From Cuspidothrix issatschenkoi CHARLIE-1 (GTDB lineage Bacteria; Cyanobacteriota; Cyanobacteriia; Cyanobacteriales; Nostocaceae), in NCBI RefSeq assembly GCF_002934005.1, contig NZ_PGEM01000078.1, positions 1 through 63,068 of the forward strand: DNA of 63,068 nt, read 5' to 3'. Under the pieces are notes generated by a model. It made no database searches. It had not been told where the DNA came from and worked only from the letters and a program-made list of their open reading frames with translations. Both the position numbers and the translations under genes were made by a program. Shown in pieces: positions 9,867 to 19,494 of the stretch. Within the stretch, counting starts at the first letter, position 1. Each line of letters opens with the position of its first letter.

Positions 9867-11357
9867 TTACTCACTTTTACTGACCCCAACCCCTGAATTA
9901 TTAATTCTGCTGTAATATTTGTGTCCGGCCATGGCCATAGCGAAAAATCCCCACATAATCATACCTGCAATGCTCAACATTCCGCTATAGATAATCAACT
10001 GAGCGCAACAACTAATACCGATAGCGCGAGATACACTAATAAAACTATCAAACTGACCTTCAGTATACTTGCTAACAGCAAAAATCATTAGTATTAATCC
10101 ACCAACATAGGGGATAGCACCGATCCAACCCAAAGTGAAAAACATATCTAAAATGCCGCTATCAATAACAACTACCTCTATTTGTCCAGTTTTTTCATTC
10201 ACCTTCCAAATATTACCAAAGCCGTTACCAACAACATTAGAAAGAGCTAGACTTAGGTTACGATCATAAGCTGCGGATCTATCTCTAAAGCTACTATCTT
10301 TTTCTAAATTAGAAAAACTTTCTAATCGGGTAGTAATAACTTTAGAAAGAGGTTCAATTGTCACCAAGGGGACAACACATATTGTCATTGCCAAGATGAT
10401 AGTAATTAACCGCTTTTGAATCTGTGGTTTAACAGAACCAAAAAGGATAATCATCCCTAAAAACCAGCCACCCCAGCCAGTCCGAACTTGACAGAGTAAA
10501 AATGATAAGTAACCTACAGCAGAAGCAGGAAAAATTAAAGAACCAGAACTGGTAAATAATATTAATAATCCAGCTTGCATCACAGTAGCAAAGGGTCCTG
10601 GTGAATGTAGTGTACTCCAGACGCGCATTCCAAAGGGAACAGGATTACCAGCACTGGTAAACATTTCCGATTTTAGTAACCAATATCTATCCCATTCAGG
10701 TGCAACCACAAACTGATAAACACCATACGCTCCGATTAAAAGAATCGCCCAAACAAATAACCGTTGAAGATGCTGCCGATAACTAGGATAATCGCGCCAA
10801 TTAGCAAATAGGTGAAAAGCGAAAATTATGGGACTGAGCCAATCTAAAAAACTGCGAATTACGGGAAGAGGCTGATTATAAATTATCCCCACTAAAAAAC
10901 CATAACAAACCCCGATAAAAGCTAAGATAAATGGCAATCCTCCCTGGCGAGAAATATTAGGTAAATGGTTTAAAAAAGTGACCAAGGTAATAAATACCAC
11001 CAAATAAGGACTAATTAACATTTGTCGGGTAGTATCCCAACCAACTTTATAGTCAACTAAACGAGTAATTAAGGGAGTAATAAACCATATAGACCAAGTA
11101 AAACCAATATAGTGAATGGGATGCCGCAAATATAAAAATATTGCTACTATAAAAGCTGTGATCGGAAAAATGAAGCGTAAACTAGCTGCACTGGCAAAGT
11201 AGCAACCTGTTGTTAGGAATATAAAACCAAAGATCACTAGCCAACTTTGGGCAGATCGATCTTCCGGGGAGAATTGTTTTTTTAAAACAGTATTAAACAG
11301 TAGAGTATTGGAAATCACTTTGATATCTAGATAGTGTAAAATTTGGATGTTAACCAA
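9867..11357 (-). CDS. Wzy/O-antigen-ligase-like polysaccharide polymerase, last gene of the HEP island
   Basis: This is a multi-spanning inner-membrane protein of 496 residues with about ten to twelve hydrophobic helices and a large loop between about residues 340 and 400 rich in charged residues (RLESFSNLEKDSSFRDRSAAYDRN). Such loops contain the catalytic region in Wzy and WaaL proteins. It begins at a TTG five bases after the preceding GT2 stop; no good ATG exists upstream of the first helix, so the start is uncertain. Its place at the end of the HEP cluster matches the polymerase-like gene ending the PCC 7120 island (alr2841, from memory). Confidence 0.8.
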   Translation of the reverse strand: MVNIQILHYLDIKVISNTLLFNTVLKKQFSPEDRSAQSWLVIFGFIFLTTGCYFASAASLRFIFPITAFIVAIFLYLRHPIHYIGFTWSIWFITPLITRLVDYKVGWDTTRQMLISPYLVVFITLVTFLNHLPNISRQGGLPFILAFIGVCYGFLVGIIYNQPLPVIRSFLDWLSPIIFAFHLFANWRDYPSYRQHLQRLFVWAILLIGAYGVYQFVVAPEWDRYWLLKSEMFTSAGNPVPFGMRVWSTLHSPGPFATVMQAGLLILFTSSGSLIFPASAVGYLSFLLCQVRTGWGGWFLGMIILFGSVKPQIQKRLITIILAMTICVVPLVTIEPLSKVITTRLESFSNLEKDSSFRDRSAAYDRNLSLALSNVVGNGFGNIWKVNEKTGQIEVVVIDSGILDMFFTLGWIGAIPYVGGLILMIFAVSKYTEGQFDSFISVSRAIGISCCAQLIIYSGMLSIAGMIMWGFFAMAMAGHKYYSRINNSGVGVSKSE

Positions 11358-11362
11358 TCTAA

Positions 11363-12325
11363 TTAATAGCCAAAATAGCGATTAGCAAGATTTAATTTTG
11401 CCGATTGCATTTTATATTCTTGATATCCTAACCATCTACCTTGTAAAGAGGCTCGCAGTTTTTTAGTAGCAAGTTGTTGGTCTTGGCTAAAAAATCTTAA
11501 CCATTGGCAGATTCCGAAACTTTCTCTAGTTCCTACTAAAACCGACCATAATAAAAATACAATTTGCCGAACGGGAGAAAGATGTTCTAATAAAACTAAG
11601 GTTTCGTTATGGACTAGATTAATTAAGGCAATGTCGTTAAAATTATGGCGTTGATCTTCATCAAACCGTTGGGCAGGATAATGATCTACAGCAATATTAG
11701 GATCGTAAATTATTTTCCAACCCGCGCGTTTGAGAGTGAGGGTAAAGGACATTTCAAAATGTACCTGTGCGCCCGTACCTCGCATTCTTTCATCAAACTT
11801 TAATTTACCAATTGCTTGGGTGCGAAAACTCATATTCACACCTTTGAGAATATCAACTTCACGGGGTGCGCCTATGCCGAGGTGATGGTTGCCAACAACG
11901 CGCCCCCACCATTGCAATTTGCCAACGAGGGGACGCGAACCATCTTCTAATTTGTCTCCTTGATAAATCCAATCCCGCCCACCAACGCCACCAATGACAC
12001 TATTAACGCTAAAATGAGAGTTAATTTTTGCTAACCAATCAGGATGGGGGGCAGCATCGTCATCGGTGATGGAAACAATGTCTCCTTGTACACAGGCTAG
12101 TCCGGCGTTAAGTGCGGCTACTACTCCCGGCTGAGTAACGGTGACAACTTCTAAGGACAAGAGATAGGGCGGAAATTGATGGAGAAATTCCCAGGTGTCT
12201 GCGTCTGTGTCTCTGACAACGACGATCGCCTGATCAACGGATTTAGTTTGCTGTTGAAGGGCTTTCAGGCAACGGGCCAAGTCTTGAGGACGGCGATAGG
12301 TGGGGATGAGAACTGTGTTTCTCAT
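11363..12325 (-). CDS. GT2 family glycosyltransferase (HEP island)
   Basis: This 320-residue GT-A fold enzyme begins with the family's TVLIPTYRRP strand. It has the metal-binding triad ITDDDAAPHPDW near residues 91-102 and a later acidic acceptor segment near MRGTGAQVHFE. A hydrophobic stretch (IVFLLWSVLVG) towards the C-terminus may associate with the membrane. Its ATG lies inside the end of the upstream GT4 gene, giving an 83-bp overlap, and the polymerase start follows five bases after its stop, so all three are likely co-translated. It probably adds one sugar of the heterocyst envelope repeat unit. Confidence 0.88.
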   Translation of the reverse strand: MRNTVLIPTYRRPQDLARCLKALQQQTKSVDQAIVVVRDTDADTWEFLHQFPPYLLSLEVVTVTQPGVVAALNAGLACVQGDIVSITDDDAAPHPDWLAKINSHFSVNSVIGGVGGRDWIYQGDKLEDGSRPLVGKLQWWGRVVGNHHLGIGAPREVDILKGVNMSFRTQAIGKLKFDERMRGTGAQVHFEMSFTLTLKRAGWKIIYDPNIAVDHYPAQRFDEDQRHNFNDIALINLVHNETLVLLEHLSPVRQIVFLLWSVLVGTRESFGICQWLRFFSQDQQLATKKLRASLQGRWLGYQEYKMQSAKLNLANRYFGY

Positions 12326-13445
12326 TAATGATTAACTCCTCAAATATATTTAAATAATTTTGTGCCATTTTTGACCAGCTATGTTGTTGGGCAATGGTAC
12401 GGGCAACTTCACCCATTTGTTGACGCAGAGAGCGATCGCTGGCTAAAACAGACAAACTTGCAGCTAAACTATCAACGTTATCCGTTTCTGATAGAACAAT
12501 TCCCGCTTCTGGTGTTACTAATTCTGCCCCTCCTGTAGCGGTGGCGGTGATCACAGGTAAACCCGAAGCCAAGGCTTCTAATAATACGAGAGTGCAAGCT
12601 TCATAACGGGAAGGAAAAACAAAAAAATCTGCTGCTTGCATAATTTTGGCTATGTCTCGACGATATCCTAAAAAATGCACTCGTTCACTAATACCTAAAT
12701 TATTTGCTAGTTCTAAAAACGGACTACCTTGAGTATCTCCCACTACGGCTAAATGTAAATTTGGAACTTTTTTTAAAGCTTGTAATACTGTATCTAAATT
12801 TTTTCTCGGTGTGCGGATATCTCCAGCAAATAAAGCCAATGTGACATTTTCTGGTAATCCCCATAAACTGCGAGAAGTGACACCAGGAATAAATTCTTCT
12901 AAATCTACACCATTAACAATTACCCGAATTTTTTGACGAGGGACACCAATATTAACTAATTCTGTGGCGACTTTTTCTGATACAGCAATCATAATTTTAG
13001 CTTGGTGGAAGGCTTGTTTTTCCCAATAGGCATTAGCCCCAGTAAATAACCATTGATATAAACCGTAAATATCCTTACGGGTGCGGAAAATATGCACAGG
13101 CGATCGCCACCAAGAACTATGGACAAAATGCACAGCATTGACATCCGCCGCGCCCATAGTAATCGCACCATTGACTTTGACTAAATCGAAATCAGCCCGA
13201 TTTTGACCTAACCAAGCCGCACTTTTTTGAGCAAAAATGAAATTACGGACAAATTCTGTAGGATGGCCAGCAACTGGAATAGAAACCCAATTTACATCCC
13301 TATTTTCTGCTAATTCTGGGGCAACTTCACTGGCTACTAGTGTTAAATTATGACGTTGGCGAATGGCTTCTTTTGCTACTTCATAATTAACTCGGCCTTG
13401 TCCATCACCTTTGCGGACTTTGTGCGTCACAATACAAATTTTCAC
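12243..13445 (-). CDS. GT4 family glycosyltransferase (HEP island)
   Basis: This is a GT-B enzyme of 400 residues. The donor domain contains GDIRTPRKNLDTVLQAL, GYRRDIAKIMQAADFF and the E-x7-E region EACTLVLLE followed by SGLPVITATATGG. The start is GTG at 13445, supported by a GGAGAGG ribosome-binding site six bases upstream. Its last residues (after about 375) are a low-complexity Ser/Pro-rich tail that reads through the first 83 bases of the next gene, probably a C-terminal extension without catalytic role. Confidence 0.88.
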   Translation of the reverse strand: MKICIVTHKVRKGDGQGRVNYEVAKEAIRQRHNLTLVASEVAPELAENRDVNWVSIPVAGHPTEFVRNFIFAQKSAAWLGQNRADFDLVKVNGAITMGAADVNAVHFVHSSWWRSPVHIFRTRKDIYGLYQWLFTGANAYWEKQAFHQAKIMIAVSEKVATELVNIGVPRQKIRVIVNGVDLEEFIPGVTSRSLWGLPENVTLALFAGDIRTPRKNLDTVLQALKKVPNLHLAVVGDTQGSPFLELANNLGISERVHFLGYRRDIAKIMQAADFFVFPSRYEACTLVLLEALASGLPVITATATGGAELVTPEAGIVLSETDNVDSLAASLSVLASDRSLRQQMGEVARTIAQQHSWSKMAQNYLNIFEELIINEKHSSHPHLSPSSRLGPLPESPSTAN

Positions 13446-13491
13446 TGATAACCTCTCCGGATTTAATTTAGAATTTTAATGAACCATACCC

Positions 13492-13557
13492 AGATCCCCG
13501 ACTTCTTTGATTAATTATGTCCATAAATTAGAGATTGCTATCAGAAGTTGGGGATCT
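13492..13557. repeat. Long form of the agatccccgacttct repeat
   Basis: The 66-bp element has terminal arms agatccccgacttct and agaagttggggatct around a conserved middle containing tgtccataaatta. Two other long copies occur at 22556-22620 and, inverted, at 48699-48764, with the middle region conserved. It sits in the 142-bp gap between two HEP glycosyltransferase genes. Confidence 0.85.
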
Positions 13558-13587
13558 TATCCCCTTACTAAATTCTGGTGTTTCTCT

Positions 13588-14637
13588 TTATGCAACTTTT
13601 AATATTTTCCTGGTAATCATAGGAGGAATAAAACTCAGTGCTAAAGCTACTAAAGTGCGTAAATTAAATTTTTGCTCCCGTAAAGTTTGCCAAAAATAAG
13701 GACGGGCGGCAGCAATTTGTTGATCTAGTAATAAACCAATACCTAAAGTTGTATTCGCTGTTAACAAAAGTTTTTTAAAGTGTTGATGAAATTCTTGTAA
13801 ATTTTTATCTTTCATAAAAATTTGATAACAGAATATTTCACTTTTAGCCTTACGAATTTTTGCCTGAATACTGCGTCTACCACTGAGCATGGTATCAGTT
13901 TGTTCATGCTCTCGATATTTAGTTAATTTTTCAGGAACATAGTAAACTCCGTAACCTGAAAGACAACAAACATAAGTTAAATATAAATCCCACATTCCCC
14001 CAACTTCTGAAGGAATAAGATTCCAATTAATCATATCATTGCGAATTACACAAGCCGCAGCCGTAGGAATACTTTTATCAACTAAACCCATTTTAGTAAA
14101 ATTTTTATGAATACCTTCAGCAATTTTATCTCGTTTATAACTGCGGGTATTTTGTTCTGTAGCGGCTATATTAATTTTACTATCACTATCCATAATATAT
14201 TGGTCACAAAAAGCCAAAATTAAATGGGAATTTGCTTCTAAATGTGGTACAAGTTTAGATAAAAAATCCTCATCCCACATATCATCATCATGGAGACTAG
14301 CCACATATTTACCCGTGGCAATTTTAAACCCATGAAACTGATTACCTAACATCCCAATATTTTCTGGATGGCGATAAAATTTAATCCGTGGATCGTTAAA
14401 TGCAGCCACCAATGCTTGAGGATTTTCCTCACTACAATTATCAGAAACAATAATTTCAATATTTTGATAGGTTTGGGCAACCGCGCTAGTAATTGCTTGC
14501 TGAAGATATCCTATCCGGTTATAGGTGGGAATGATGATACTAACTAAAGGTTCGGGTAATTTATTATTCATATAGCAGATGATAGATTTGAACAGATTTA
14601 CTTCTAAATTCTTACCTTTTGATATTTGCATAATCAT
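13588..14637 (-). CDS. GT2 family glycosyltransferase (HEP island)
   Basis: This GT-A fold enzyme has the N-terminal strand SIIIPTYNRIGYL, the SDNCSEENP loop and the metal-binding LHDDDMWDEDF. The longest frame (349 residues) starts at an ATGA overlap with the previous gene. The conserved domain begins only after about residue 22, where a second ATG (MNNKLPEP, at 14571) gives a more usual N-terminus, so the start is undecided. The C-terminal part (ILLDQQIAAARPYFWQTLRE) is helical. It is one of the sugar-adding enzymes of the HEP island; donor unknown. Confidence 0.87.
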   Translation of the reverse strand: MIMQISKGKNLEVNLFKSIICYMNNKLPEPLVSIIIPTYNRIGYLQQAITSAVAQTYQNIEIIVSDNCSEENPQALVAAFNDPRIKFYRHPENIGMLGNQFHGFKIATGKYVASLHDDDMWDEDFLSKLVPHLEANSHLILAFCDQYIMDSDSKINIAATEQNTRSYKRDKIAEGIHKNFTKMGLVDKSIPTAAACVIRNDMINWNLIPSEVGGMWDLYLTYVCCLSGYGVYYVPEKLTKYREHEQTDTMLSGRRSIQAKIRKAKSEIFCYQIFMKDKNLQEFHQHFKKLLLTANTTLGIGLLLDQQIAAARPYFWQTLREQKFNLRTLVALALSFIPPMITRKILKVA

Positions 14638-15638
14638 TGATCAAAGATTAAATGCTTTAATGACTGCCCTATGTTCCCATATAAATTAGTAATTATAGAT
14701 ATTAATAAATCCAACAATTTAGAGTTTTTAGGTATTTTATAATCGGGGATATTAGCTATATTCTGGGATTTTGCATATTGGCGGCAAGATTCCCAATCGT
14801 ATTTCCAAATATCTTCCATCCAGAAGCGTTTACATCCATATTTATGGAAATAATGCAGCACTTCAAAGTCATAAGAGTAATATTGTTGTTTAGTAATTGT
14901 GTGCATATCAATACCTAAATCTTCCCAACTATCAAACCATTCATGGGGGCAAGCTTCTAATTTACCAATACTTAAATAGTTCAGTTTATAAGGATGGCGA
15001 AATCGTCTACTTATGGCATTAGTATCTTCTAATATATTTTCTATGACACTGTACATACGTATTTTTGAGGCGTGAGCATCTAAACGAACAAAGGCATAGT
15101 GGAGAATCTTAATATCATGGATATGTAATCTAGTTCCATATTCAGGCATAGGAACTCTAACACTATGAATTTTCCGTGGTTGATGTTCTGCACCATCATC
15201 AACATAGCCAAGAGGGGTGAGAATTCCACTTCTGATACATTTATAAGTATTGTCAAATAAATCAGGCTTTTCAAAAAACAATATTGTTCCTGGTTCTGCT
15301 TGCAGCATTTTTTGCCAACTTGCGGTTTTAGTAGCATTAGCAGCTAGTATTTCATCCGCATCTAAAGCCAATATAATTTTATGTTCTTGTACTAAATCTC
15401 TAGCTGTCTGAATTAATAATAATTGTCGTTCAGCTTCATTAAATTGTTGTGATTTATTTTCAATCAGAATCACTTTAGGATATTTTTTGCAAATAGCCTG
15501 ACTGCCATCAGTAGAATTTTGGTCAGCAATAATAATGTGATCTGCAAATTGACTAGTCACTGACAAAAAACGATCTAAAATCCACGCTTCGTTTTTCACA
15601 GGGGTAATAACGACAATTTTTGGTAGTTTTGTAGTCAT
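14634..15638 (-). CDS. GT2-like glycosyltransferase (HEP island)
   Basis: This 334-residue protein begins IVVITPVKNEAWIL, then IIIADQNSTDGS, and has the metal-binding segment ILALDADEILAAN near residues 89-101. That arrangement is typical of the divergent GT2 subgroup that includes LPS core glucosyltransferases. The C-terminal third is rich in aromatic residues and has no further domain I recognise. Its stop overlaps the next ATG (ATGA), and it lies 32 bp after the preceding GT4, indicating one operon. Confidence 0.85.
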   Translation of the reverse strand: MTTKLPKIVVITPVKNEAWILDRFLSVTSQFADHIIIADQNSTDGSQAICKKYPKVILIENKSQQFNEAERQLLLIQTARDLVQEHKIILALDADEILAANATKTASWQKMLQAEPGTILFFEKPDLFDNTYKCIRSGILTPLGYVDDGAEHQPRKIHSVRVPMPEYGTRLHIHDIKILHYAFVRLDAHASKIRMYSVIENILEDTNAISRRFRHPYKLNYLSIGKLEACPHEWFDSWEDLGIDMHTITKQQYYSYDFEVLHYFHKYGCKRFWMEDIWKYDWESCRQYAKSQNIANIPDYKIPKNSKLLDLLISIITNLYGNIGQSLKHLIFDQ

Positions 15639-15670
15639 GGTGAATTTGGTTATAAAGTATTTATCAAGAT

Positions 15671-16834
15671 TTACTTTTTGCGAGAATAAAACTCGGTCAT
15701 AGTTTTATGATAACTTTTTTCTAGTTCTTGAATATGAACATCCATCACAAATTTTTGCTCAAATAAATCGTGACCTTTTTCACCCATCAGTCGAGCTTGA
15801 TGATAATTTCCTGATAATTCATTGATGGCATCGCCTAATTTTTGCAGGTCATGGGGAGGTACTAAAATACCTGTTTGATGATTTTGGATATATTCAGGAA
15901 TACCACCGGTAGCACTAGCAATAATCGGTCGACAATGGGCATAAGCTTCTAATGTTACTAAACCCGCAGGTTCTGGCCACAAACTGGGAAAAATCACTGA
16001 GAAACACTGTTGATAAAGTGCTTCTAATTTGTCACCATTACACCAACCATGCCAAGTAATGCGATCGCTTAAACCCATTTTTTCTGCTAATTCGATCATT
16101 TTGGGTTTAGCCCAACCTTCCCCAGCAATATCTAAGTGAATTTTAGGATTAGTTTTTGCTAATGCTTTAATTAAAGATTCAATACCTTTATAGGGAACAA
16201 TTCGACCTACAAATAAAATATGTTGCTGTTGATGGATTTCTTGATTTAAGGGGATTACAGGATGTTTTGATCTTTCTACAGCACAGTATAAAGTAGTGAC
16301 TTTATTAGGTGATAAGCCATGATAAATTAGTTTTTCTCGCACATAATTACTATTAGCAATTACAGCAATATTTAGATTTTTAATGTTTTTCAGAAAATAG
16401 TAAGCATTTTGCCAGTCTTGGATAATATTTTTGGGTCTGCGACTCCCACAACCATCTATTAAATGACCCCAAGTACATCCTAGAGGGTGCATAGAGCGAT
16501 CACATTCTTGTTGACGATCTGCTAAATATTTTGTACCACTAGGACAATAACTAGAATGATTATGAATAGTTAAAACTGCTGGACATTCTTCCCGAAAATC
16601 TATCAACATATCAGGATCATGAATATGCAGTAATTCATAATCACTTTGTTTGATATTTTTTAAAGAACTAATGACAAATTCCTCCGGCTCAGTCCCATGA
16701 TTAATTAATTCAGAATTTTGTGAATTAATCAAAGCAGTTATATAAGTTTCTAATCCTCCACCACCAGCAATATTAACAGGAGAACAGTGATATATTTTTT
16801 GTTGAGCTTCTATGGGATTATTTCTCGTTAACAT
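15671..16834 (-). CDS. GT4 family glycosyltransferase (HEP island)
   Basis: This is a GT-B enzyme of 387 residues. It has the N-terminal acceptor loop NIAGGGGLETYI, a Cys-rich segment around residues 90-130 (CPSGTKYL, CTWGHLIDGCGS) seen in some capsule GT4 enzymes, and donor motifs FVGRIVPYKGIESLI and EPAGLVTLEAYAHCRP followed by SATGGIPE. It lies 11 bp after the next GT4 upstream, so it is probably in the same transcript. The Cys-rich loop may bind metal or be structural; function is not shown. Confidence 0.88.
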   Translation of the reverse strand: MLTRNNPIEAQQKIYHCSPVNIAGGGGLETYITALINSQNSELINHGTEPEEFVISSLKNIKQSDYELLHIHDPDMLIDFREECPAVLTIHNHSSYCPSGTKYLADRQQECDRSMHPLGCTWGHLIDGCGSRRPKNIIQDWQNAYYFLKNIKNLNIAVIANSNYVREKLIYHGLSPNKVTTLYCAVERSKHPVIPLNQEIHQQQHILFVGRIVPYKGIESLIKALAKTNPKIHLDIAGEGWAKPKMIELAEKMGLSDRITWHGWCNGDKLEALYQQCFSVIFPSLWPEPAGLVTLEAYAHCRPIIASATGGIPEYIQNHQTGILVPPHDLQKLGDAINELSGNYHQARLMGEKGHDLFEQKFVMDVHIQELEKSYHKTMTEFYSRKK

Positions 16835-16845
16835 TATTGTCCTGG

Positions 16846-18027
16846 TTAATTAAAAATAGGTGTAATTAAACCTTGTTGTGCAAATATTTCACACAATTGC
16901 TGTTGATAAACTTCCTGATTATATTTTTGGGCAGTAATTCTTGCTCTTCTACCCATTTCTACTCTCATCTCCTCATTTTCAGCTAAAAATTTGAGTTGAT
17001 TAGCCATAGTTTTCACGTCTCTAGGAGGAGCAATAAAACCATTGACGCTATTATTTACCACATCCGCAGCACCACAATTAGAAGTCACAATTACAGGTAA
17101 TCCACAAGCCATAGCTTCTAATGCTACTAAACCAAAACCATCTTCTACAGAAGGCAAAACTAGAATAGAGGATTTACCAAAAACTTTAGTCGGATCATCT
17201 TGACTAAAATTCCAAAATTCCTGTTTAATATTGGGATTTTGGCTTAATGTTTCTGTTATAAATTTCTTTAATCCGCGAGTAGATACCCCACCAACAATCA
17301 ATAATTCTGAATTAGGAATATCAGCTTTTAAAAAAGATTTAACTAAATAAGATAGTCCTTTTCTAGGTTCAATAGTTCCTACATAAACAACCCGAAAAAC
17401 TGCATCTGTTTTTAAGGTGGGATGAAATCTATTAGTATCCACAAAAGGAGTGACAACTTTAATTTTTTCTGCTGCAAATCCAGCTTGAATAAAAGTTTGT
17501 TTAGCCACTTCAGAAAGCACAATGATTAAATCTGCTTGTTCACATTCACTAGCAAATCTTTTCAGCATTTTGGGATTCATGGTAGCTACGGTTGAATCAG
17601 ATAAAAAATCTAATTCTTGTTGAATTTGTTCCTGCATAAAAGGCAGATAATTATTCAAGCAATATAGCCACGCTTTTGCACCTTGAGCTTTAGCAGTTTG
17701 AAATGCTAAATTAGTTTGTCCTGCTACGCCCATAATTAAATCACAGGAGTGAGATTTTAATCTTTTACTTACCTGATTGTCAAAATATAAATCACTTAGC
17801 AACACAGCTAAATCATGACGACGACGTAAAATAGGGGTACTTAATAATCTTCTACTCCAAATAGAATTACCCACAGGATATATAGGAAAATTGGTTTTTG
17901 GTGCTGTTAAACCACTACAAAATACCGTTAAATCTCCTAATTTATGTAATCCTAATGCAGCATTTTCTAAACAAACGCCTTGTCCACCTGTACCTAAACC
18001 AGTATTGCAAGTAAGTGTAATTTTCAT
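16846..18027 (-). CDS. GT4 family glycosyltransferase (HEP island)
   Basis: This 393-residue GT-B enzyme has an N-terminal GLGTGGQGVCLENAALGL loop and donor-domain motifs VYVGTIEPRKGLSYLVK and EDGFGLVALEAMACGLP followed by TSNCGAADVV. The start ATG overlaps the stop of the preceding gene by four bases, showing translational coupling. By position it corresponds to one of the glycosyltransferase genes following hepA in the PCC 7120 island. The sugar transferred is unknown. Confidence 0.88.
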   Translation of the reverse strand: MKITLTCNTGLGTGGQGVCLENAALGLHKLGDLTVFCSGLTAPKTNFPIYPVGNSIWSRRLLSTPILRRRHDLAVLLSDLYFDNQVSKRLKSHSCDLIMGVAGQTNLAFQTAKAQGAKAWLYCLNNYLPFMQEQIQQELDFLSDSTVATMNPKMLKRFASECEQADLIIVLSEVAKQTFIQAGFAAEKIKVVTPFVDTNRFHPTLKTDAVFRVVYVGTIEPRKGLSYLVKSFLKADIPNSELLIVGGVSTRGLKKFITETLSQNPNIKQEFWNFSQDDPTKVFGKSSILVLPSVEDGFGLVALEAMACGLPVIVTSNCGAADVVNNSVNGFIAPPRDVKTMANQLKFLAENEEMRVEMGRRARITAQKYNQEVYQQQLCEIFAQQGLITPIFN

Positions 18028-19475
18028 GAATAATTAAAAGTTGTAGTTGAACAAATACTGTCAAAAATTTTTAAGTAATCTTGGGCTAAATTTTGATAAC
18101 TTAATTCCTGATGTAAATGCGTCCTATCAAAACGTAAAGGAGAACCAGAAAACTTAGCACTAGCTATATGGGCAATTACAGCTTTCATAGCTTCTACATC
18201 GGTAGGTTCTACTAGCCAAACACCGGGTTTATCTTGTAAATAATCCCAATTTTCACCGTAAGGTACAGCAGCTAAAATTGGTCTATCTGTCATTAAATAT
18301 TCATAACTTTTACAAGAAATTCTGCCACCGCTTGTACCATCTGGACGATTTGGTAAAGTTATTAATAATAAATCTGCCTGTCTAGCTAATTGAATCGCTT
18401 GAAAGTGAGGTAATGAACCAGAGACACTAACTACATCTGTAATATTTTGATTTTGTAAGACTTTATTAACTACAAATTCAGGAAAACTATTACCATAAAC
18501 TGACAGTTTAATTTTGTTTTCCCATTCTAGCTTTTGAGAGATGAGTTGTTTAATTGCCTGACCGACAAAAACTGGACTAGAACTACGATAATCAATTTTT
18601 ACTCGTTGATAATATCCCCATTCCACCCAAGCTTTATAAAGTCTTTTTACTAAATTTTTTTCTTGAGGTAGATGATAAAATTCATACCAACCATTCATCC
18701 CACCTGTATAAATTACCTCGAAAGATGAATTGTCATTTTCGGAGGTAATGGGAGTAGCAAAATCTAAAGGATCTGCACCACAACGAATTAAATGAAACTT
18801 TGATTTTTCCGATTCAGGCTGACGATTTTTAACTAAATGTAAATTGAATTGAGAAACATAAACTACCGCATTTGCTTGTTGCACATAGAGATTTTCTAAC
18901 CAACGTTCTAGATGATGATGTAACCAACTAACTGCATTAGGGTGCATATCAGTACAACTGAGTGAATCATCTAAACTAACCACTAAAGGTAAACCAGTTA
19001 GCCATTTTAGTGCTATCCCCGCCAAACCCGCAGAATAGGGCATCATAATCACTAAAATAGCATCTGGTTTTTGTTGTTTAATTAATTGATAGCCTTTAAA
19101 TACTGCGGGTAAAATCCAAAATATCTCTCGATCTGGCCAAATTAATAATGTTAATATTTTTTCCAGTCTGAGTTTTCCTAGCCATGCAATAAAAGCTTGA
19201 GGATACCAACTTTTGGTATAATGAATATGAGAGTTTTCTGGTAAAAACCCACCCTTTGTACCTGTTAATACAATGATTTGCCAAGTTTTCTGAAATTCTG
19301 CCAATAGTTTATTAGCTCTATAGGCAATTGGTGTTTTTACAGGTGGTAAATCATGGGCTATACAAAATAGTTTGCGCTGATTTTGTGATTTTTCTGACCA
19401 ATTTTTTTGGACACAAGCAGATTTTTTGAATTTCTGAAAACTTAAGGATATAAATTCTAGGAAAGAATTGTTCAT
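18024..19475 (-). CDS. GT4-like glycosyltransferase directly downstream of hepA
   Basis: This protein of 483 residues is longer than the neighbouring GT4 enzymes. The N-terminal domain reads FCIAHDLPPVKTP and later LPLVVSLDDSL. The donor domain includes EVIYTGGMNGWYEFYHLP, VSVSGSLPHFQAIQLARQADLLLI and SCKSYEYLMTDRPILAAVP, resembling the FUT/GT4-like group in which the usual E-x7-E is weakly conserved. It begins 19 bp after the hepA stop, so it is likely transcribed with it. Confidence in GT-B fold is good, in the exact family moderate. Confidence 0.82.
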   Translation of the reverse strand: MNNSFLEFISLSFQKFKKSACVQKNWSEKSQNQRKLFCIAHDLPPVKTPIAYRANKLLAEFQKTWQIIVLTGTKGGFLPENSHIHYTKSWYPQAFIAWLGKLRLEKILTLLIWPDREIFWILPAVFKGYQLIKQQKPDAILVIMMPYSAGLAGIALKWLTGLPLVVSLDDSLSCTDMHPNAVSWLHHHLERWLENLYVQQANAVVYVSQFNLHLVKNRQPESEKSKFHLIRCGADPLDFATPITSENDNSSFEVIYTGGMNGWYEFYHLPQEKNLVKRLYKAWVEWGYYQRVKIDYRSSSPVFVGQAIKQLISQKLEWENKIKLSVYGNSFPEFVVNKVLQNQNITDVVSVSGSLPHFQAIQLARQADLLLITLPNRPDGTSGGRISCKSYEYLMTDRPILAAVPYGENWDYLQDKPGVWLVEPTDVEAMKAVIAHIASAKFSGSPLRFDRTHLHQELSYQNLAQDYLKIFDSICSTTTFNYS

Positions 19476-19494
19476 TTCTCTGTATTTTTAGTGA

